Shown here: positions 7,541 to 17,482 of the stretch, in pieces | How positions within the stretch are numbered: the stretch's first letter is position 1 | Layout of the letters: each line of letters opens with the position of its first letter | Assembly (NCBI GenBank): GCA_017828835.1 | Contig: JAGAEK010000066.1 | Span: 1 to 36,973 of the forward strand | Direction: 5' to 3' | DNA: 36,973 nt | Source of the DNA: Oscillospiraceae bacterium | Lineage (GTDB): Bacteria; Bacillota; Clostridia; Oscillospirales; Ruminococcaceae | Program-made: the position numbers and the translations under genes | The notes under the pieces: model-generated | What the model was told of the DNA's origin: nothing | What the model saw: the letters and a program-made list of their open reading frames with translations, nothing else | The model's database searches: none

Positions 7541-10500
7541 TCAGGCAAAACGTCTCTTTCTCGCTACGACCAAGACAAATCCGGCGACAGCCGCGAGTAT
7601 AATCATTTTTGTCGGGAATATCGCTCTGTCAGATGTCGGAGGATTCTCGTGCGGCGGTTTCCATGTGTTCGTTACTTTTGTGCCGCTTATCGATGTCTTG
7701 TATCCGACTACCTCGTCTTCGGTTATCGTATATTCGATTTCAACACCGTCTTTGTACTTGTCGAGACCTTCAAATTTGAACGTCCATCCAGTCGCTGCCG
7801 TTACTACGACGTGATCGATCTCAACGCCGTCGGCATAGAGTCTGATAGTGATGCTTGCGGGTCTCTGGTTTTCCTTATCCGTCTCTCCGGCCCAGATCTT
7901 GACACCGTCAAGCTGTATCTTTTCGGGTTCGTGAGTATTGGTAAGAGTCGTGACCGTATCGTTTGCCACATTTCCGGTAAGAGTGTAAGTGTTGGGCAGA
8001 TCTACTTCTTCCCAAGTGTATACGATCTCAATTCCGCCGTCTTTGTACTTAGGCAGATTCTCGATCGTTGCAGTCCAGTCGTTATCTTCGTTGAGCACCG
8101 TAGGATCGCCGTATGCTTCGCCGTCAGCCTTAAGTTGTACGGTCAGGTAATCGGGTCTTGCTCCGTCATTGTCATCATCATCGTCCCAAACTTTGATAAC
8201 AGTCGCTTCGGTCTCCGCCGGCGTGTGCGGGTTGATGATAAGGAATCCTTCTTTAGGTGTTCCGTTAATCGTGATGCCATATCCTTCGGGGATATCTATC
8301 TCATCGATCGTGTAAACGATTTCCACTCCGGCCGCCTTCTCGGGCAGATCATTCCAGGTGTACTTCCACTCGTTTTCTTCATTCAGCTCTATCGGCTCTC
8401 CGTAAGGATCATCGTTTGCCAAAAGCTGTACGTGTATCGACTGCGGTCTGATGCCGTCACGGTTGTCATCATCACGCCACTGTTTTTCGACGCAGATCGA
8501 AATCTTGCCGGGTTCGTGAGTATTGGTAAGTGTCGTGATCGTTCCGTTTACCGTGTTGCCTGTAAGAGTATATGTGGCGGGCAGATCTAACTCTTCCCAG
8601 GTATATATGATCTCTGTGCCGCCGTCTTTGTACTTAGGCAGATTCTCGATCGTTGCGGACCAGTCGTTATCTTCGTTGAGCACCGTAGGATCTCCGTACG
8701 CCGCACCGTCAGCCTTAAGCTGTACGGTCAGGTAATCGGGTCTTGCTCCGTCACGGTCTTCATCGTCGTTCCAGACTTTGACGACAGTCGCTTCGGTCTT
8801 TTCGATGTTGGTCACGTTATAACCGTTTATCACGGTCAAGTATCCGGAGACTGCTTCCTCTGTGATGGTGTATTCGATCTCGACGTATGCATCGTCAACG
8901 ATCTTATATACAGGCAGATTCGAGAAGCTCCAGCTCCAGTTCGTTTCCGGTGTAGCAACATAGAATTTTTCAGTGTCAACGCCGTCTGCAAGCAGGTGTA
9001 TCACGATGCTTTCAGGTCTGTTTTCGCCTTCGCCGTCAAGCCAGGTCTTTTCGCCTTCAATATTGGTGACGAGGGTGTTGGTGATCGTGAAGCCATCCAT
9101 GCTGTTGCCGCTTAAGGTACTTACGTATCCGGGAACTGCGTTTTCCGTCACAGTGTATTCGATCTCTTTCGTCGTGCTGCCGGTGCGGTACTTGGGCAGA
9201 TGCTCAAATACATAGCTCCAGTTGCCCGTCTCAAGGTCTGCGGATACGGATACGGTCTCTTTGAGCACACCGTCAGCGTACAGGTTGAGAATGATGCTTC
9301 CGGGACGGGTATTATCGTGGTTGTTGTTATCCTGCCAGAGTTTCTGTACGGGAATGTCTATATAAGTGTGGATATAAGTGTTGGTTACGTTATAGCCTTC
9401 AATGGTGGTCTCGTAACCGTAAACGACTTCTTCCTCGATGGAATATGTGATCTCACTGCCTGTGCTGTCGTACTTCGGCAGATTTGTGAAACTCCAACTC
9501 CAGTATCCGTTATCATCCGGGTATACGGTGAGTTCTTGGATCTGGGCGGTACCTTCCATCAGATAGATCGTGATGTGATCCGGACGGACGACCTCTGCAA
9601 CGTCTTCGTCTCCGACCCATTCTTTGTGGCCTTCGACGTCGACGACTGCGGGAGTGTTGGTGAAGGTTATCGTCGCATCTTCGCCATCTTCAACGGTCTC
9701 GGTACCGGTGCTCAAAGCGAGCGTCGGGATCGTGTTGTTTCCGGAGGCGGAACCGACCGTCTTGTTGGAAACGAGCGTGAATGAAGGAATGTAGTCGTTG
9801 CCGGTCTCCGTAACGGTGTACGTAGCGTTTTCGGGCAGGTTCGTGAACGTCGCGGTCTGGCCGTTCGTGAGCGAGAACTCTTCGTACCAGTTGCCGCCGG
9901 CAAGCGCCGTGAACGAATATTCGGTCGTTCCTATCGTGTAAATGTAGGTGACGCCGGGCTTCAGACCGTTGAACGATACGGCGAAGTTGAACGTTGTCGT
10001 ATCGCCCGCGGAGGCGCCTTCGAGCACCTTAACTACTTTGAATCCGCCTACGGGAGGATTGAATTTCGTGTTGGTGATGACCGCGGATACGGGCGTCTCT
10101 GCCGGCTGTCCGGCCTGGCCGGTGTAACTTACGTTGAAGCCTTCGACGTAAGCCTCTTCGACCTTGTACCAGAGAGGCAGCGGATCGCCGTTGTCATCGA
10201 CCGTGGGAAGGCCGGTTATGCTGACGGTCTCGTCTTTGCCGATCATCGTCGATCCGACGCCGTCGGTGAAGTGGACGTCGCCGTAAAGTCCGTTGATCTC
10301 TGTCGCGACTGTCTCGAACGTGCTGTCGGTGTAAAGCGTGACAGTCACGGAGAACTTGCGGGCGAGATCTTCGTCGGTAAGGATCGCTTCGCCGTCGGTG
10401 GTGAGCACCTTGGTAACCTCGAGACCGACCGTTACGGGAACGTCCTTGTGGTTTTCAACGGTTACCGTTACGCTCGCACCGTTTTCTTCGAGCGTTCCGG

Positions 10501-13500
10501 ACCCATTGGTGATAGTGGCCTCGAAGTCCTGCGTATCGGGCTCGGTAACCTCGTAGATGATACCCGCGGGGAGATTCAAAAGTGTGACGACGCCGTTGTT
10601 TTTGAGCGTTACGTCAGCTTCGCCGCCGATGAGCGTTACGTCTCCGTAAAGCGCGTCGGGTACTGGGTTTTCTTCAAGATCCGTCACGACGATGTGGAGA
10701 ACGAATTCCGTCTCATCGTCTTCGACGCCGGTCACTATTTTATTGAGAGTGATACTTACGTAATCGGGAACTACTTTTGTATTTGTGATCTTTACACCGT
10801 ATTTGCCGGTCTCGTATTCGACCAGTTTGTCGGCGGGTTCGGTTGTGATCGTACCGCCGGCGGTGTAGTGTATCGTTATGGGGTTCTCTATCGTGCAGTC
10901 GGATTCATAACCCGGCAGCGCGCTCTCCCAGAGATAGTACGTTCCGTCTACGTCGTAAACGTCGAACGTGTAGCTCCAGGTGCCGTCTTCGCGCTGGACC
11001 CACTTGTTGGGCTCGCTGGTGTAGCTAATGCTCTGCTCGGTCGGGGTTTCGGATTTTGTGGTACCATTTTCGCCGCTGGTCGCAGGTTCGATCACGAAAT
11101 CCGGGCTCGGTGAAGCGTTTATGAGATCCGAAGGAACCGGATCGGCCGGGAACGTCGGGACTGTAGGCGCGTCCTTCTGTGTAAAGTTGCCGGGCAGCGT
11201 CGTGTTGGTCGTGAACGTGCAGTAGTTCTTGTTGTTTTCGGGATGTGCGGAATCGAATCCGTCGTTGTGAAGGAGCGTACAACCGTGGAACATAAAGTAG
11301 CAGGACAAAGAGCCGCCCGTCATGCCCGGTGTAAAGCCCTCCGTCGGCCACTCGGCGCTTGCGTAGATCGTCGCCAGTTTCTTGCAGTCGCCGAACATAT
11401 AATACGCATTTGCCTGGTGGTTGGCGTCCGGCGTGTAGAAACCGGAGATATCGATCTCTTCCAGTTTTTCACAGCCGAAGAACATCATATAGAACGAACC
11501 GCCGCCGTATATCGTATCAGGTCCGCCTAAAATGAAGCCCTCCATGTTGCATGTCGTCAGATTGGAGCAGTTCCTGAACATCTCGTATGTCACCATAGTG
11601 TTGGGAGCATACGAACCGGAGAAGTCTACGGTCTGGAGACTGGAGCAATTTGCGAACATCCACTCGAATCCGGCGGTCGAATCGCCCCATTCATCGATCA
11701 CTCCGGAGAGGTTTCTGCCCGAAAGGTCGAATGAAGTCAGACTTGTGCAGCCATAGCACATCATCCAGAACGATTTGACCTTTGACAGCATATTGGCGCC
11801 TTCGGGCATCAGAATTGTCGTCAAACCGGAGCAGCCATTGAAAGTGGTCATAAAGTTTACCATGTTAGGCATGTAACAGTAAGACATATCAATGGATGTA
11901 AGAGCCTTGTCACCGTTAAAAGTGTCCTGGAGTGAAGAACAGTTATCCAGGCGGGTGGGCATAACAATCGTTTCCAGCGCTTTCATCCCACGGAACGCAC
12001 CCATGAATTGGTTAGTTATGCTTCTCATATCGTCCGGAAGTATCAGCGTCTTCAGTGCATCACATCCGATGATCAGCTGGAATACGTCCGTAACGTTTCT
12101 GGCATCTGCACCGTTGAAGTCGATTGTCACAAGATTCTTGCTACCAGTGAACATATCATACATCGTCGTGACTTTTGCCAGGTTCTTCGGGAATTTGATG
12201 CTGGTAACCTGGCAGTTGGTCCCGCCGTTGTAGAACATGTACGCCATGCTGGTAACGTTACTGAAATCGAGCATGCTGAAGTCGAGATCGCATTCAAGTT
12301 TGCAGGTATGGAACATACTTGCAAGAGTCGTCACGCTGGAGGTGTTCCAGTGAGTCATGTCAATGGATCTCAGGCCGCTGCACTCGAACATCCGGCTCAT
12401 ATCGGTTACGCTTGAGGTGTCCCACGTTACGATATCGGGAAGCTGCTGAACGGATGAGTATCTGAACATCCTGTGCATGGTCGTGACTTTGCTCGTGTCG
12501 AAGTCCATGCGGATCTCCGAGCAGTGCGATTGTTCGAACATCTGGGACATATCGGTCGTACGCGAAGATTTGATACCGCGCAGATCGAGCGTTCCGATCA
12601 TATAGGTGAGGGCTGCGAACATTTTGCTCGCGTTTTCCGGCAGGTAGACGTTAGGAGCGTCGGACCACCAAACGGCTTTATAGACAGAAATGTAGGTCAA
12701 TCCGCTGCCGCTTCCGGTAGTCGTATCATCAACATGAACGAGTTTGATGAAGATCCTGTAGTTGGTGGTGTCGTCGTCGATCCTTCTCCACTGTTCGAGT
12801 TTGAGGATCGTTTCTTCATCAAATACGTACTGGCTTGTCGAGGTGACCGCCGCGGCGATATCCGCCCACGATTCCTCAACCGACTGGTTCATCTGTTCCG
12901 CAGTGGGGATGTCTCTGTTGTTGTACTTTTCAAAAGATCTGATGTCGATCCTGACTTTTTGCGGCGAGTCGTCTATCGTCCTTTGGATCCTGAAGTTCTC
13001 CTGGATCAGACCGTGTTTTCCTGTTGCAGACCCATTATCAGGAATAGTCATGCCGTTGACGTACGTGGTCCATGCGTCGTAGTCGATCGTCGCTTCGGGA
13101 ATGTTGGGATTCGGCTTCGTGGTGTCGAGGTGGAGCGTCGGTGTGACGTTCGGAGTCTCTCCCTCTGCAAGTCCGACCCATTCTTTTATTATAGTAATGG
13201 TTCCCTTTTCGGGTTCGTTGGGTATCGGGAAGTAGTTTATATCACCGGAAACGGTGGTACTTGTAAGATACTCGTCGATGTATTCCTGTATAGTCTTGCC
13301 GTCGATGGTGATGTTGCCGTCGTTATCGACGATGACTGTGTGGTTCTTGTTATCGGGAATGACTCCTTCGGGAGCTTCAAGCTCTCTTAAGACGTACGTT
13401 CCGGGTACAAGGAATCTGAAGGTGAGAAGACCGTCGGAGCCGGAAGTCTGCTCGTCGTAGTAGTTCTCGCCGGTCAGTTTGAATTTTGCGCCGGAGATGG

Positions 13501-16500
13501 AATCGCCGGTAACGCTGTTGTACTTCCAGAGCGGGAGCTCATAGTACGGGGTGTTGACTATTACGTAATCGCCGTTTTCAAGCGGGTATATCGTGTTGCC
13601 GTCTTCGTCGACGTAGCTGATCGTTATATCGCCGTTGGCGTCGCATATTACCGTGAATACGGTGTCAAGCGGGAAGTAGTTCGCGTTGGTCGAAGTCTCG
13701 ACCATCTCGTAGGTACCTCTTTCAAGGTTCCTTATGTGGACGACGCCGTCGCCGCCTGACGATACGGGCATGTTGATTTCCGTAGAATAGTACGACGTAC
13801 CGTAGATCAGGAACGAAACGTTGAGAAGAGGCGTCGTATAGCTCTGGCCGACCACTTTACCGACTTTATCGAAGTCGAGGTCGCCGTGTACGCGCTCTCT
13901 GTTGCTGAGTACCCACGTCGCCGTGCCTTCGTCGTAGCCTATGACGAGCGTGCCGTACGGTTCAAGCGTGTAGGCGTCGTCAACGAGCTCACCGAAGATG
14001 ACGTTGCCGTTCTGGTCTATCGTGACCGTTATAGGCGTGTGGTCTTCGACGTAGTCGTCAACACCGTCAAGCTCCTGCAGCGTGTAAACTCCGCGCGGGA
14101 TGCTGCCGAAGTTGATGATGCCGAGACTGTTCGTCGTGTACGTGTAGTCGATGTAGTCTCCGTAATGGGAATCGCCCCACAGACGGAATACGATGCCGGG
14201 GATCGGAACGATCTCGCCGGTGGTCTCGTATACGTCGTAGTCGATCTTCAGGATTTTGATCTCAGCCATCTGGCGGAATGATATCCTGGTGTAATCCTGA
14301 TGGTTCAGAGACGGATCGGCAAATTCGGAATCGTGTCCGAACTTGACGGAATTAAACAGGAATATATTATTATATGCGGTGGGATTGATCGCTTCGCTTT
14401 CGATAGCGTCCGGCGCCTTCATGTAGACTATCGCGGTGAGGGCGCTTGAAGGATCGAGCACAAAATTGTCTCCCGTTTTTGTTTTACGTATATCTATAGC
14501 AAAAGCGTGTGCGTTTACAAGATTGGGATCGTTGGGACCGGATGCCTTTATCCATGTCTCGGCATTAGCGGCGAAGTTGTAATCAGCCGTGACGCCGAGG
14601 TCCTTTATCTGGAGGTTCTCTTTCGTTGAGTAATACAGGACCGGGTCGATGCCGTTCGCTTCGAGCACGGTGAAATCGAAGCCCTGGAGTATGCCGTGCC
14701 AGTCGGACACCGTGTCGTCGACCAGTACGTAGTTTTCAAGGGAGTCGAAAAGGATCATGTCCTTGACCCAGGTCGCCGCATCCGTGGCAAAATGGATCTT
14801 ATAGGAATATTCGCCGCCGCTTATCGTCGTGGTGGCGTAAACGTAGTCCTCGTCCTTTTCGGCCATGACCTTCTTGTACAGACCGAGATTTCCGGCAGTG
14901 AGCGCGACTATGTTGTGGCTGCACTGGGTGTAGATGAATTTGTTGGCGTTGGTATCGGGATCAAGATCCGTCATAAGCAAACGGTCGGTTATGTGACCGG
15001 AACCGCTGGCGGGACCTCCGTTGTCGGGATAACCGTCGCCGATATCTTCGTTGCCCGTCTCATAAGCAACACTGTTGAGAACGTAGTTGCCGAACTCGGC
15101 TATCGAGTCCCAGGAATGGTTGGTAGCGTAGTTAAAGCTGTAAGAGGTCTTTGCAGGCTCATAGATACTGATAATGAGCAAAGTACGGCCGCTGCCGAGG
15201 TAGTTGGACTGAGTCTCTACCGAATACTGGTTCTGATTCAGTCTCTTGGAGTCGGAATATACTACAAGAGAAGATTTGTCAAACGTTCCGCCGTAAGGAA
15301 GCAGGTCGTAGAACATACCGCTCTGCTGTTCGACGTAGACGCGTTTGCCGCCCTCGCTGAGATAGCTCTCGTTCATCGAGATCGACCACGTCAAAACGCA
15401 GCGCTGATTCAGCGGATCGTTCTTGAAACGCACCGATTTCGTGATAGCGCTCTGTCTCGAGATGCCTATAACGTAATCGACGCCGGATTTAGAAGCAGTC
15501 TTAACAGGCGTTCCGGTATTGTCGGCACCCTTATAGACCGCGGTGCTCGCGGTGTTGACTACTGCAAATTCGTTTTGGTTTTCGGTATATGCTCTTTCTA
15601 CTACAGTATCAACTTTTTCGCAACGGAGCAGCGTCACGTACGGCTTAGCGCCGAGCGTGGTGCGGTAGTGCTTATTCGACGCGACAAGGCGGTAACCGGT
15701 GCAGGTGTGATCACCGAATATGATTGTCTTGCCGCTCGCGGTAACATTGTGGCTCGTTCCGGCTTCGGTGGGGGTAAACGCTGCCGTCGCCGTTGCAAGC
15801 GAACCGACCGCTACCCATTCGTCGGTACCGAACTGGGCATATATGGTTATGGCTTCATTGGGCTCGTAGGTCACGGCCTTTGTTTTGAAGCTCTGAGTTG
15901 TCTCATCAAAGTAAGCGTCGAGCATCGTGTACGATACTACAACCTTATCAAAACGGTATTCGCCGGCATTGAGCTTTACGCTGCTGGACTCGCCGATAAG
16001 TCTGACGCCGATCCTGTTGTCGGTGAGCTCTACCGTCGCCGGTACCAAAAAATAGTTGTTCGGGTCAGTGTTTGTAAGCCCTTCAGGTACCGTCAGCGCA
16101 TAAGTCGTCGCCGCAGACGAGGTGTACCATGCCAGATTAGTGATCTCGTTGACCGATCCGGTGTGGTAAGGATCCAGGTCGAAGCTGCGGATATCTTCTG
16201 AATCGTATACGCGTTTGTCGTTGTAATCGTAGCCGTATTTATCAAACGACATGCCTACGCCGCTGCCCGGATGGAATACGGGATGCTCATAAGCCCAGCG
16301 TTTCGTTGCGTCGGCGTTGGAATCGCGGTCGACTCCGTCCAGAGGATGAACGTTTCCGTACGCCTTGTTGGTGAAGGAGTACGTCGGCTGCTCATCGTAC
16401 GTAGCTTTCAGATGTCTCGTTATGACGTTGTCGTAACGGCCGTTCGGATAACTGGTGGTCTGGTTGTATACCTTACCGCAATTTGTGTCGGACGTGGGCC

Positions 16501-17482
16501 TGTATACGTTTTCGCCCTGCATCTTGATGGCGACGACTTCGCCGTCCGTCACGTTGAACGTGTCGGTCAGAGTGAAGTTATAGCGCTGCGTCGCGGTGAT
16601 ACAGCTGCGGACCTGCCAGAGCAGATAGTAATACTGGCCGTTATCGTCCGCGGGCTTGGTGCCCCAGGAACTCTGCCAGGCGGTATACTGCGTCTGAGGA
16701 GCGTATTTTTCCATGCGGGTGATCTTTGCCGTGGTGTCGATATACACGTGGTTGGGCTTGCTCTCCTCAGAGTGCTCTTCACCGTCGCGGTATATGACGA
16801 GCTTTGCTTTGAAATCCGCGCTGGGATGACGGTCCGCGGGCGTTGCACCGTTCGGATCGTAATCCTTGTAATCATAAGTACGCTTTGACGTGCTGTAACC
16901 AACGTCAAAGTAACCGTGCTGAGCTGCCGGGCAGGGCAGACGGTTGTATACAACGATCTCCTTTGAATTGTCGTCTAACGTATCGATCCTGTATACGAAT
17001 ACGTTATCGTCGGTCAGATTGGGATCGTCGGCATGAGGCAGAGAAATATCGAAGTAATCCGCAGGATCCCCGGCCTGATCCTTGAGGATAGTATAGGGGA
17101 TGTGGATCGATATCTGGTTCTTTTCGAAATAGTCGAACTCGCCGGAGATGGAATAGGTAACGGTGAACTTGAACAGATGGTCCGGGTTAGTTGTTTCCGG
17201 AGTCCATACGTAGTCGCCGTTATCCTGCTCTTCAGCGCCGAGGACGAGAGTCGAAAAGATACCCTCTATCTGCAGAGTACTGCCGTCTCCTCCTCCGCCT
17301 CCGGAGCTTCCTCTGTCGACGGGATCTTCATCACCGCCATCGGTCGTTCTCGGAAACACCGTGCCGTTTTCGGCAAAGACCGGGTTTTCAACCGTAGGAG
17401 CCGCAAGGACCTCTATCGCCGCAGACGATAAAGAACCGAACAGCATCACTACGGTAAGAACAATTGAGATTAGTTTTTTCAT
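7541..17482 (-). CDS. Giant multidomain surface protein (BspA-like repeats, SpaA-like and Cna_B domains, sorting-type tail)
   Basis: The 3313-residue product begins MKKLISIVLTVVMLFG with a signal peptide ending near residue 30. Approximate layout: 30-1070 adhesin-like, beta-rich, family not recognised; 1070-1425 three SpaA/prealbumin-like domains; 1425-1455 the first strands of a Cna_B-like domain (IIKEWVG); 1610-2075 BspA/DUF285 repeats with recurring S-x-V-T-x-M-x-x-M-F; 2159-2240 what looks like the missing second half of that Cna_B domain, ending ITNTK; 2243-2612 three Ig-like stalk domains; 2613-3275 seven tandem Cna_B domains. The tail is NPPTSD (3280-3285), a hydrophobic span and RKRRF, resembling a sortase signal with a non-LPXTG motif. 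The protein is probably a wall-anchored adhesin stiffened by isopeptide bonds. ATG 17482 is chosen because AAAGG lies 10 bases upstream and the signal peptide begins there. No sortase gene is in the window. Confidence 0.92.
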   Translation of the reverse strand: MKKLISIVLTVVMLFGSLSSAAIEVLAAPTVENPVFAENGTVFPRTTDGGDEDPVDRGSSGGGGGDGSTLQIEGIFSTLVLGAEEQDNGDYVWTPETTNPDHLFKFTVTYSISGEFDYFEKNQISIHIPYTILKDQAGDPADYFDISLPHADDPNLTDDNVFVYRIDTLDDNSKEIVVYNRLPCPAAQHGYFDVGYSTSKRTYDYKDYDPNGATPADRHPSADFKAKLVIYRDGEEHSEESKPNHVYIDTTAKITRMEKYAPQTQYTAWQSSWGTKPADDNGQYYYLLWQVRSCITATQRYNFTLTDTFNVTDGEVVAIKMQGENVYRPTSDTNCGKVYNQTTSYPNGRYDNVITRHLKATYDEQPTYSFTNKAYGNVHPLDGVDRDSNADATKRWAYEHPVFHPGSGVGMSFDKYGYDYNDKRVYDSEDIRSFDLDPYHTGSVNEITNLAWYTSSAATTYALTVPEGLTNTDPNNYFLVPATVELTDNRIGVRLIGESSSVKLNAGEYRFDKVVVSYTMLDAYFDETTQSFKTKAVTYEPNEAITIYAQFGTDEWVAVGSLATATAAFTPTEAGTSHNVTASGKTIIFGDHTCTGYRLVASNKHYRTTLGAKPYVTLLRCEKVDTVVERAYTENQNEFAVVNTASTAVYKGADNTGTPVKTASKSGVDYVIGISRQSAITKSVRFKNDPLNQRCVLTWSISMNESYLSEGGKRVYVEQQSGMFYDLLPYGGTFDKSSLVVYSDSKRLNQNQYSVETQSNYLGSGRTLLIISIYEPAKTSYSFNYATNHSWDSIAEFGNYVLNSVAYETGNEDIGDGYPDNGGPASGSGHITDRLLMTDLDPDTNANKFIYTQCSHNIVALTAGNLGLYKKVMAEKDEDYVYATTTISGGEYSYKIHFATDAATWVKDMILFDSLENYVLVDDTVSDWHGILQGFDFTVLEANGIDPVLYYSTKENLQIKDLGVTADYNFAANAETWIKASGPNDPNLVNAHAFAIDIRKTKTGDNFVLDPSSALTAIVYMKAPDAIESEAINPTAYNNIFLFNSVKFGHDSEFADPSLNHQDYTRISFRQMAEIKILKIDYDVYETTGEIVPIPGIVFRLWGDSHYGDYIDYTYTTNSLGIINFGSIPRGVYTLQELDGVDDYVEDHTPITVTIDQNGNVIFGELVDDAYTLEPYGTLVIGYDEGTATWVLSNRERVHGDLDFDKVGKVVGQSYTTPLLNVSFLIYGTSYYSTEINMPVSSGGDGVVHIRNLERGTYEMVETSTNANYFPLDTVFTVICDANGDITISYVDEDGNTIYPLENGDYVIVNTPYYELPLWKYNSVTGDSISGAKFKLTGENYYDEQTSGSDGLLTFRFLVPGTYVLRELEAPEGVIPDNKNHTVIVDNDGNITIDGKTIQEYIDEYLTSTTVSGDINYFPIPNEPEKGTITIIKEWVGLAEGETPNVTPTLHLDTTKPNPNIPEATIDYDAWTTYVNGMTIPDNGSATGKHGLIQENFRIQRTIDDSPQKVRIDIRSFEKYNNRDIPTAEQMNQSVEESWADIAAAVTSTSQYVFDEETILKLEQWRRIDDDTTNYRIFIKLVHVDDTTTGSGSGLTYISVYKAVWWSDAPNVYLPENASKMFAALTYMIGTLDLRGIKSSRTTDMSQMFEQSHCSEIRMDFDTSKVTTMHRMFRYSSVQQLPDIVTWDTSSVTDMSRMFECSGLRSIDMTHWNTSSVTTLASMFHTCKLECDLDFSMLDFSNVTSMAYMFYNGGTNCQVTSIKFPKNLAKVTTMYDMFTGSKNLVTIDFNGADARNVTDVFQLIIGCDALKTLILPDDMRSITNQFMGAFRGMKALETIVMPTRLDNCSSLQDTFNGDKALTSIDMSYCYMPNMVNFMTTFNGCSGLTTILMPEGANMLSKVKSFWMMCYGCTSLTSFDLSGRNLSGVIDEWGDSTAGFEWMFANCSSLQTVDFSGSYAPNTMVTYEMFRNCSNLTTCNMEGFILGGPDTIYGGGSFYMMFFGCEKLEEIDISGFYTPDANHQANAYYMFGDCKKLATIYASAEWPTEGFTPGMTGGSLSCYFMFHGCTLLHNDGFDSAHPENNKNYCTFTTNTTLPGNFTQKDAPTVPTFPADPVPSDLINASPSPDFVIEPATSGENGTTKSETPTEQSISYTSEPNKWVQREDGTWSYTFDVYDVDGTYYLWESALPGYESDCTIENPITIHYTAGGTITTEPADKLVEYETGKYGVKITNTKVVPDYVSITLNKIVTGVEDDETEFVLHIVVTDLEENPVPDALYGDVTLIGGEADVTLKNNGVVTLLNLPAGIIYEVTEPDTQDFEATITNGSGTLEENGASVTVTVENHKDVPVTVGLEVTKVLTTDGEAILTDEDLARKFSVTVTLYTDSTFETVATEINGLYGDVHFTDGVGSTMIGKDETVSITGLPTVDDNGDPLPLWYKVEEAYVEGFNVSYTGQAGQPAETPVSAVITNTKFNPPVGGFKVVKVLEGASAGDTTTFNFAVSFNGLKPGVTYIYTIGTTEYSFTALAGGNWYEEFSLTNGQTATFTNLPENATYTVTETGNDYIPSFTLVSNKTVGSASGNNTIPTLALSTGTETVEDGEDATITFTNTPAVVDVEGHKEWVGDEDVAEVVRPDHITIYLMEGTAQIQELTVYPDDNGYWSWSFTNLPKYDSTGSEITYSIEEEVVYGYETTIEGYNVTNTYIHTYIDIPVQKLWQDNNNHDNTRPGSIILNLYADGVLKETVSVSADLETGNWSYVFEHLPKYRTGSTTKEIEYTVTENAVPGYVSTLSGNSMDGFTITNTLVTNIEGEKTWLDGEGENRPESIVIHLLADGVDTEKFYVATPETNWSWSFSNLPVYKIVDDAYVEIEYTITEEAVSGYLTVINGYNVTNIEKTEATVVKVWNDDEDRDGARPDYLTVQLKADGAAYGDPTVLNEDNDWSATIENLPKYKDGGTEIIYTWEELDLPATYTLTGNTVNGTITTLTNTHEPGKISICVEKQWRDDDNRDGIRPQSIHVQLLANDDPYGEPIELNEENEWKYTWNDLPEKAAGVEIVYTIDEIDIPEGYGITINGTPKEGFLIINPHTPAETEATVIKVWDDDDDNDGARPDYLTVQLKADGEAYGDPTVLNEDNDWTATIENLPKYKDGGIEIVYTWEEVDLPNTYTLTGNVANDTVTTLTNTHEPEKIQLDGVKIWAGETDKENQRPASITIRLYADGVEIDHVVVTAATGWTFKFEGLDKYKDGVEIEYTITEDEVVGYKTSISGTKVTNTWKPPHENPPTSDRAIFPTKMIILAAVAGFVLVVARKRRFA
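7924..8213 (-). repeat. Direct repeat copy 1 (Cna_B unit 6)
   Basis: This stretch is nearly identical to 8509-8798. The offset is 585 bases at both ends, so there are no net gaps. The encoded units differ at only a few residues, suggesting recent duplication or gene conversion. Confidence 0.85.
8509..8798 (-). repeat. Direct repeat copy 2 (Cna_B unit 4)
   Basis: Partner of 7924-8213. The diverged unit 5 lies between the copies, so the duplication is either of a two-domain block or a conversion between non-adjacent domains. Confidence 0.85.
11258..12655 (-). repeat. BspA/DUF285 leucine-rich-like repeat block in the giant gene
   Basis: About 465 residues carry recurring units of roughly 22-27 residues with the pattern W/F-[DN]-[TF]-S-x-V-T-x-[ML]-x-x-M-F. 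Such repeats are known from BspA-type surface proteins and mycoplasma lipoproteins (DUF285), where they are thought to mediate binding to host or partner surfaces. Confidence 0.88.

Larger units (their letters stand above)
7658..9646 (-). repeat. Seven tandem Cna_B domains encoded in the giant gene
   Basis: Seven units of about 87-100 residues start near residues 2613, 2708, 2806, 2898, 2993, 3093 and 3189. Most share K-x-W near the start, RP-x-x-[IL], W-x-[WYA]-x-[FI]-x-[NG]-L-P in the middle, a Y-[ST]-[VIW]-x-E block and a terminal [IV]-x-N-x. These are features of collagen-adhesin B-type stalk domains. Confidence 0.88.

Noticed and set aside
7650..9650. Regular repeats that could suggest a CRISPR or satellite array
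   Set aside because: The period is about 280-300 bases, in frame and diverged at protein level; they are Cna_B domain repeats.
14696..16201. 501-codon plus-strand frame (and several others such as 7448-8590 and 12473-13390) opposite the giant gene
   Set aside because: They are antisense shadows of the repetitive, biased codon use in the giant gene, which has signal peptide, domains and sorting tail.
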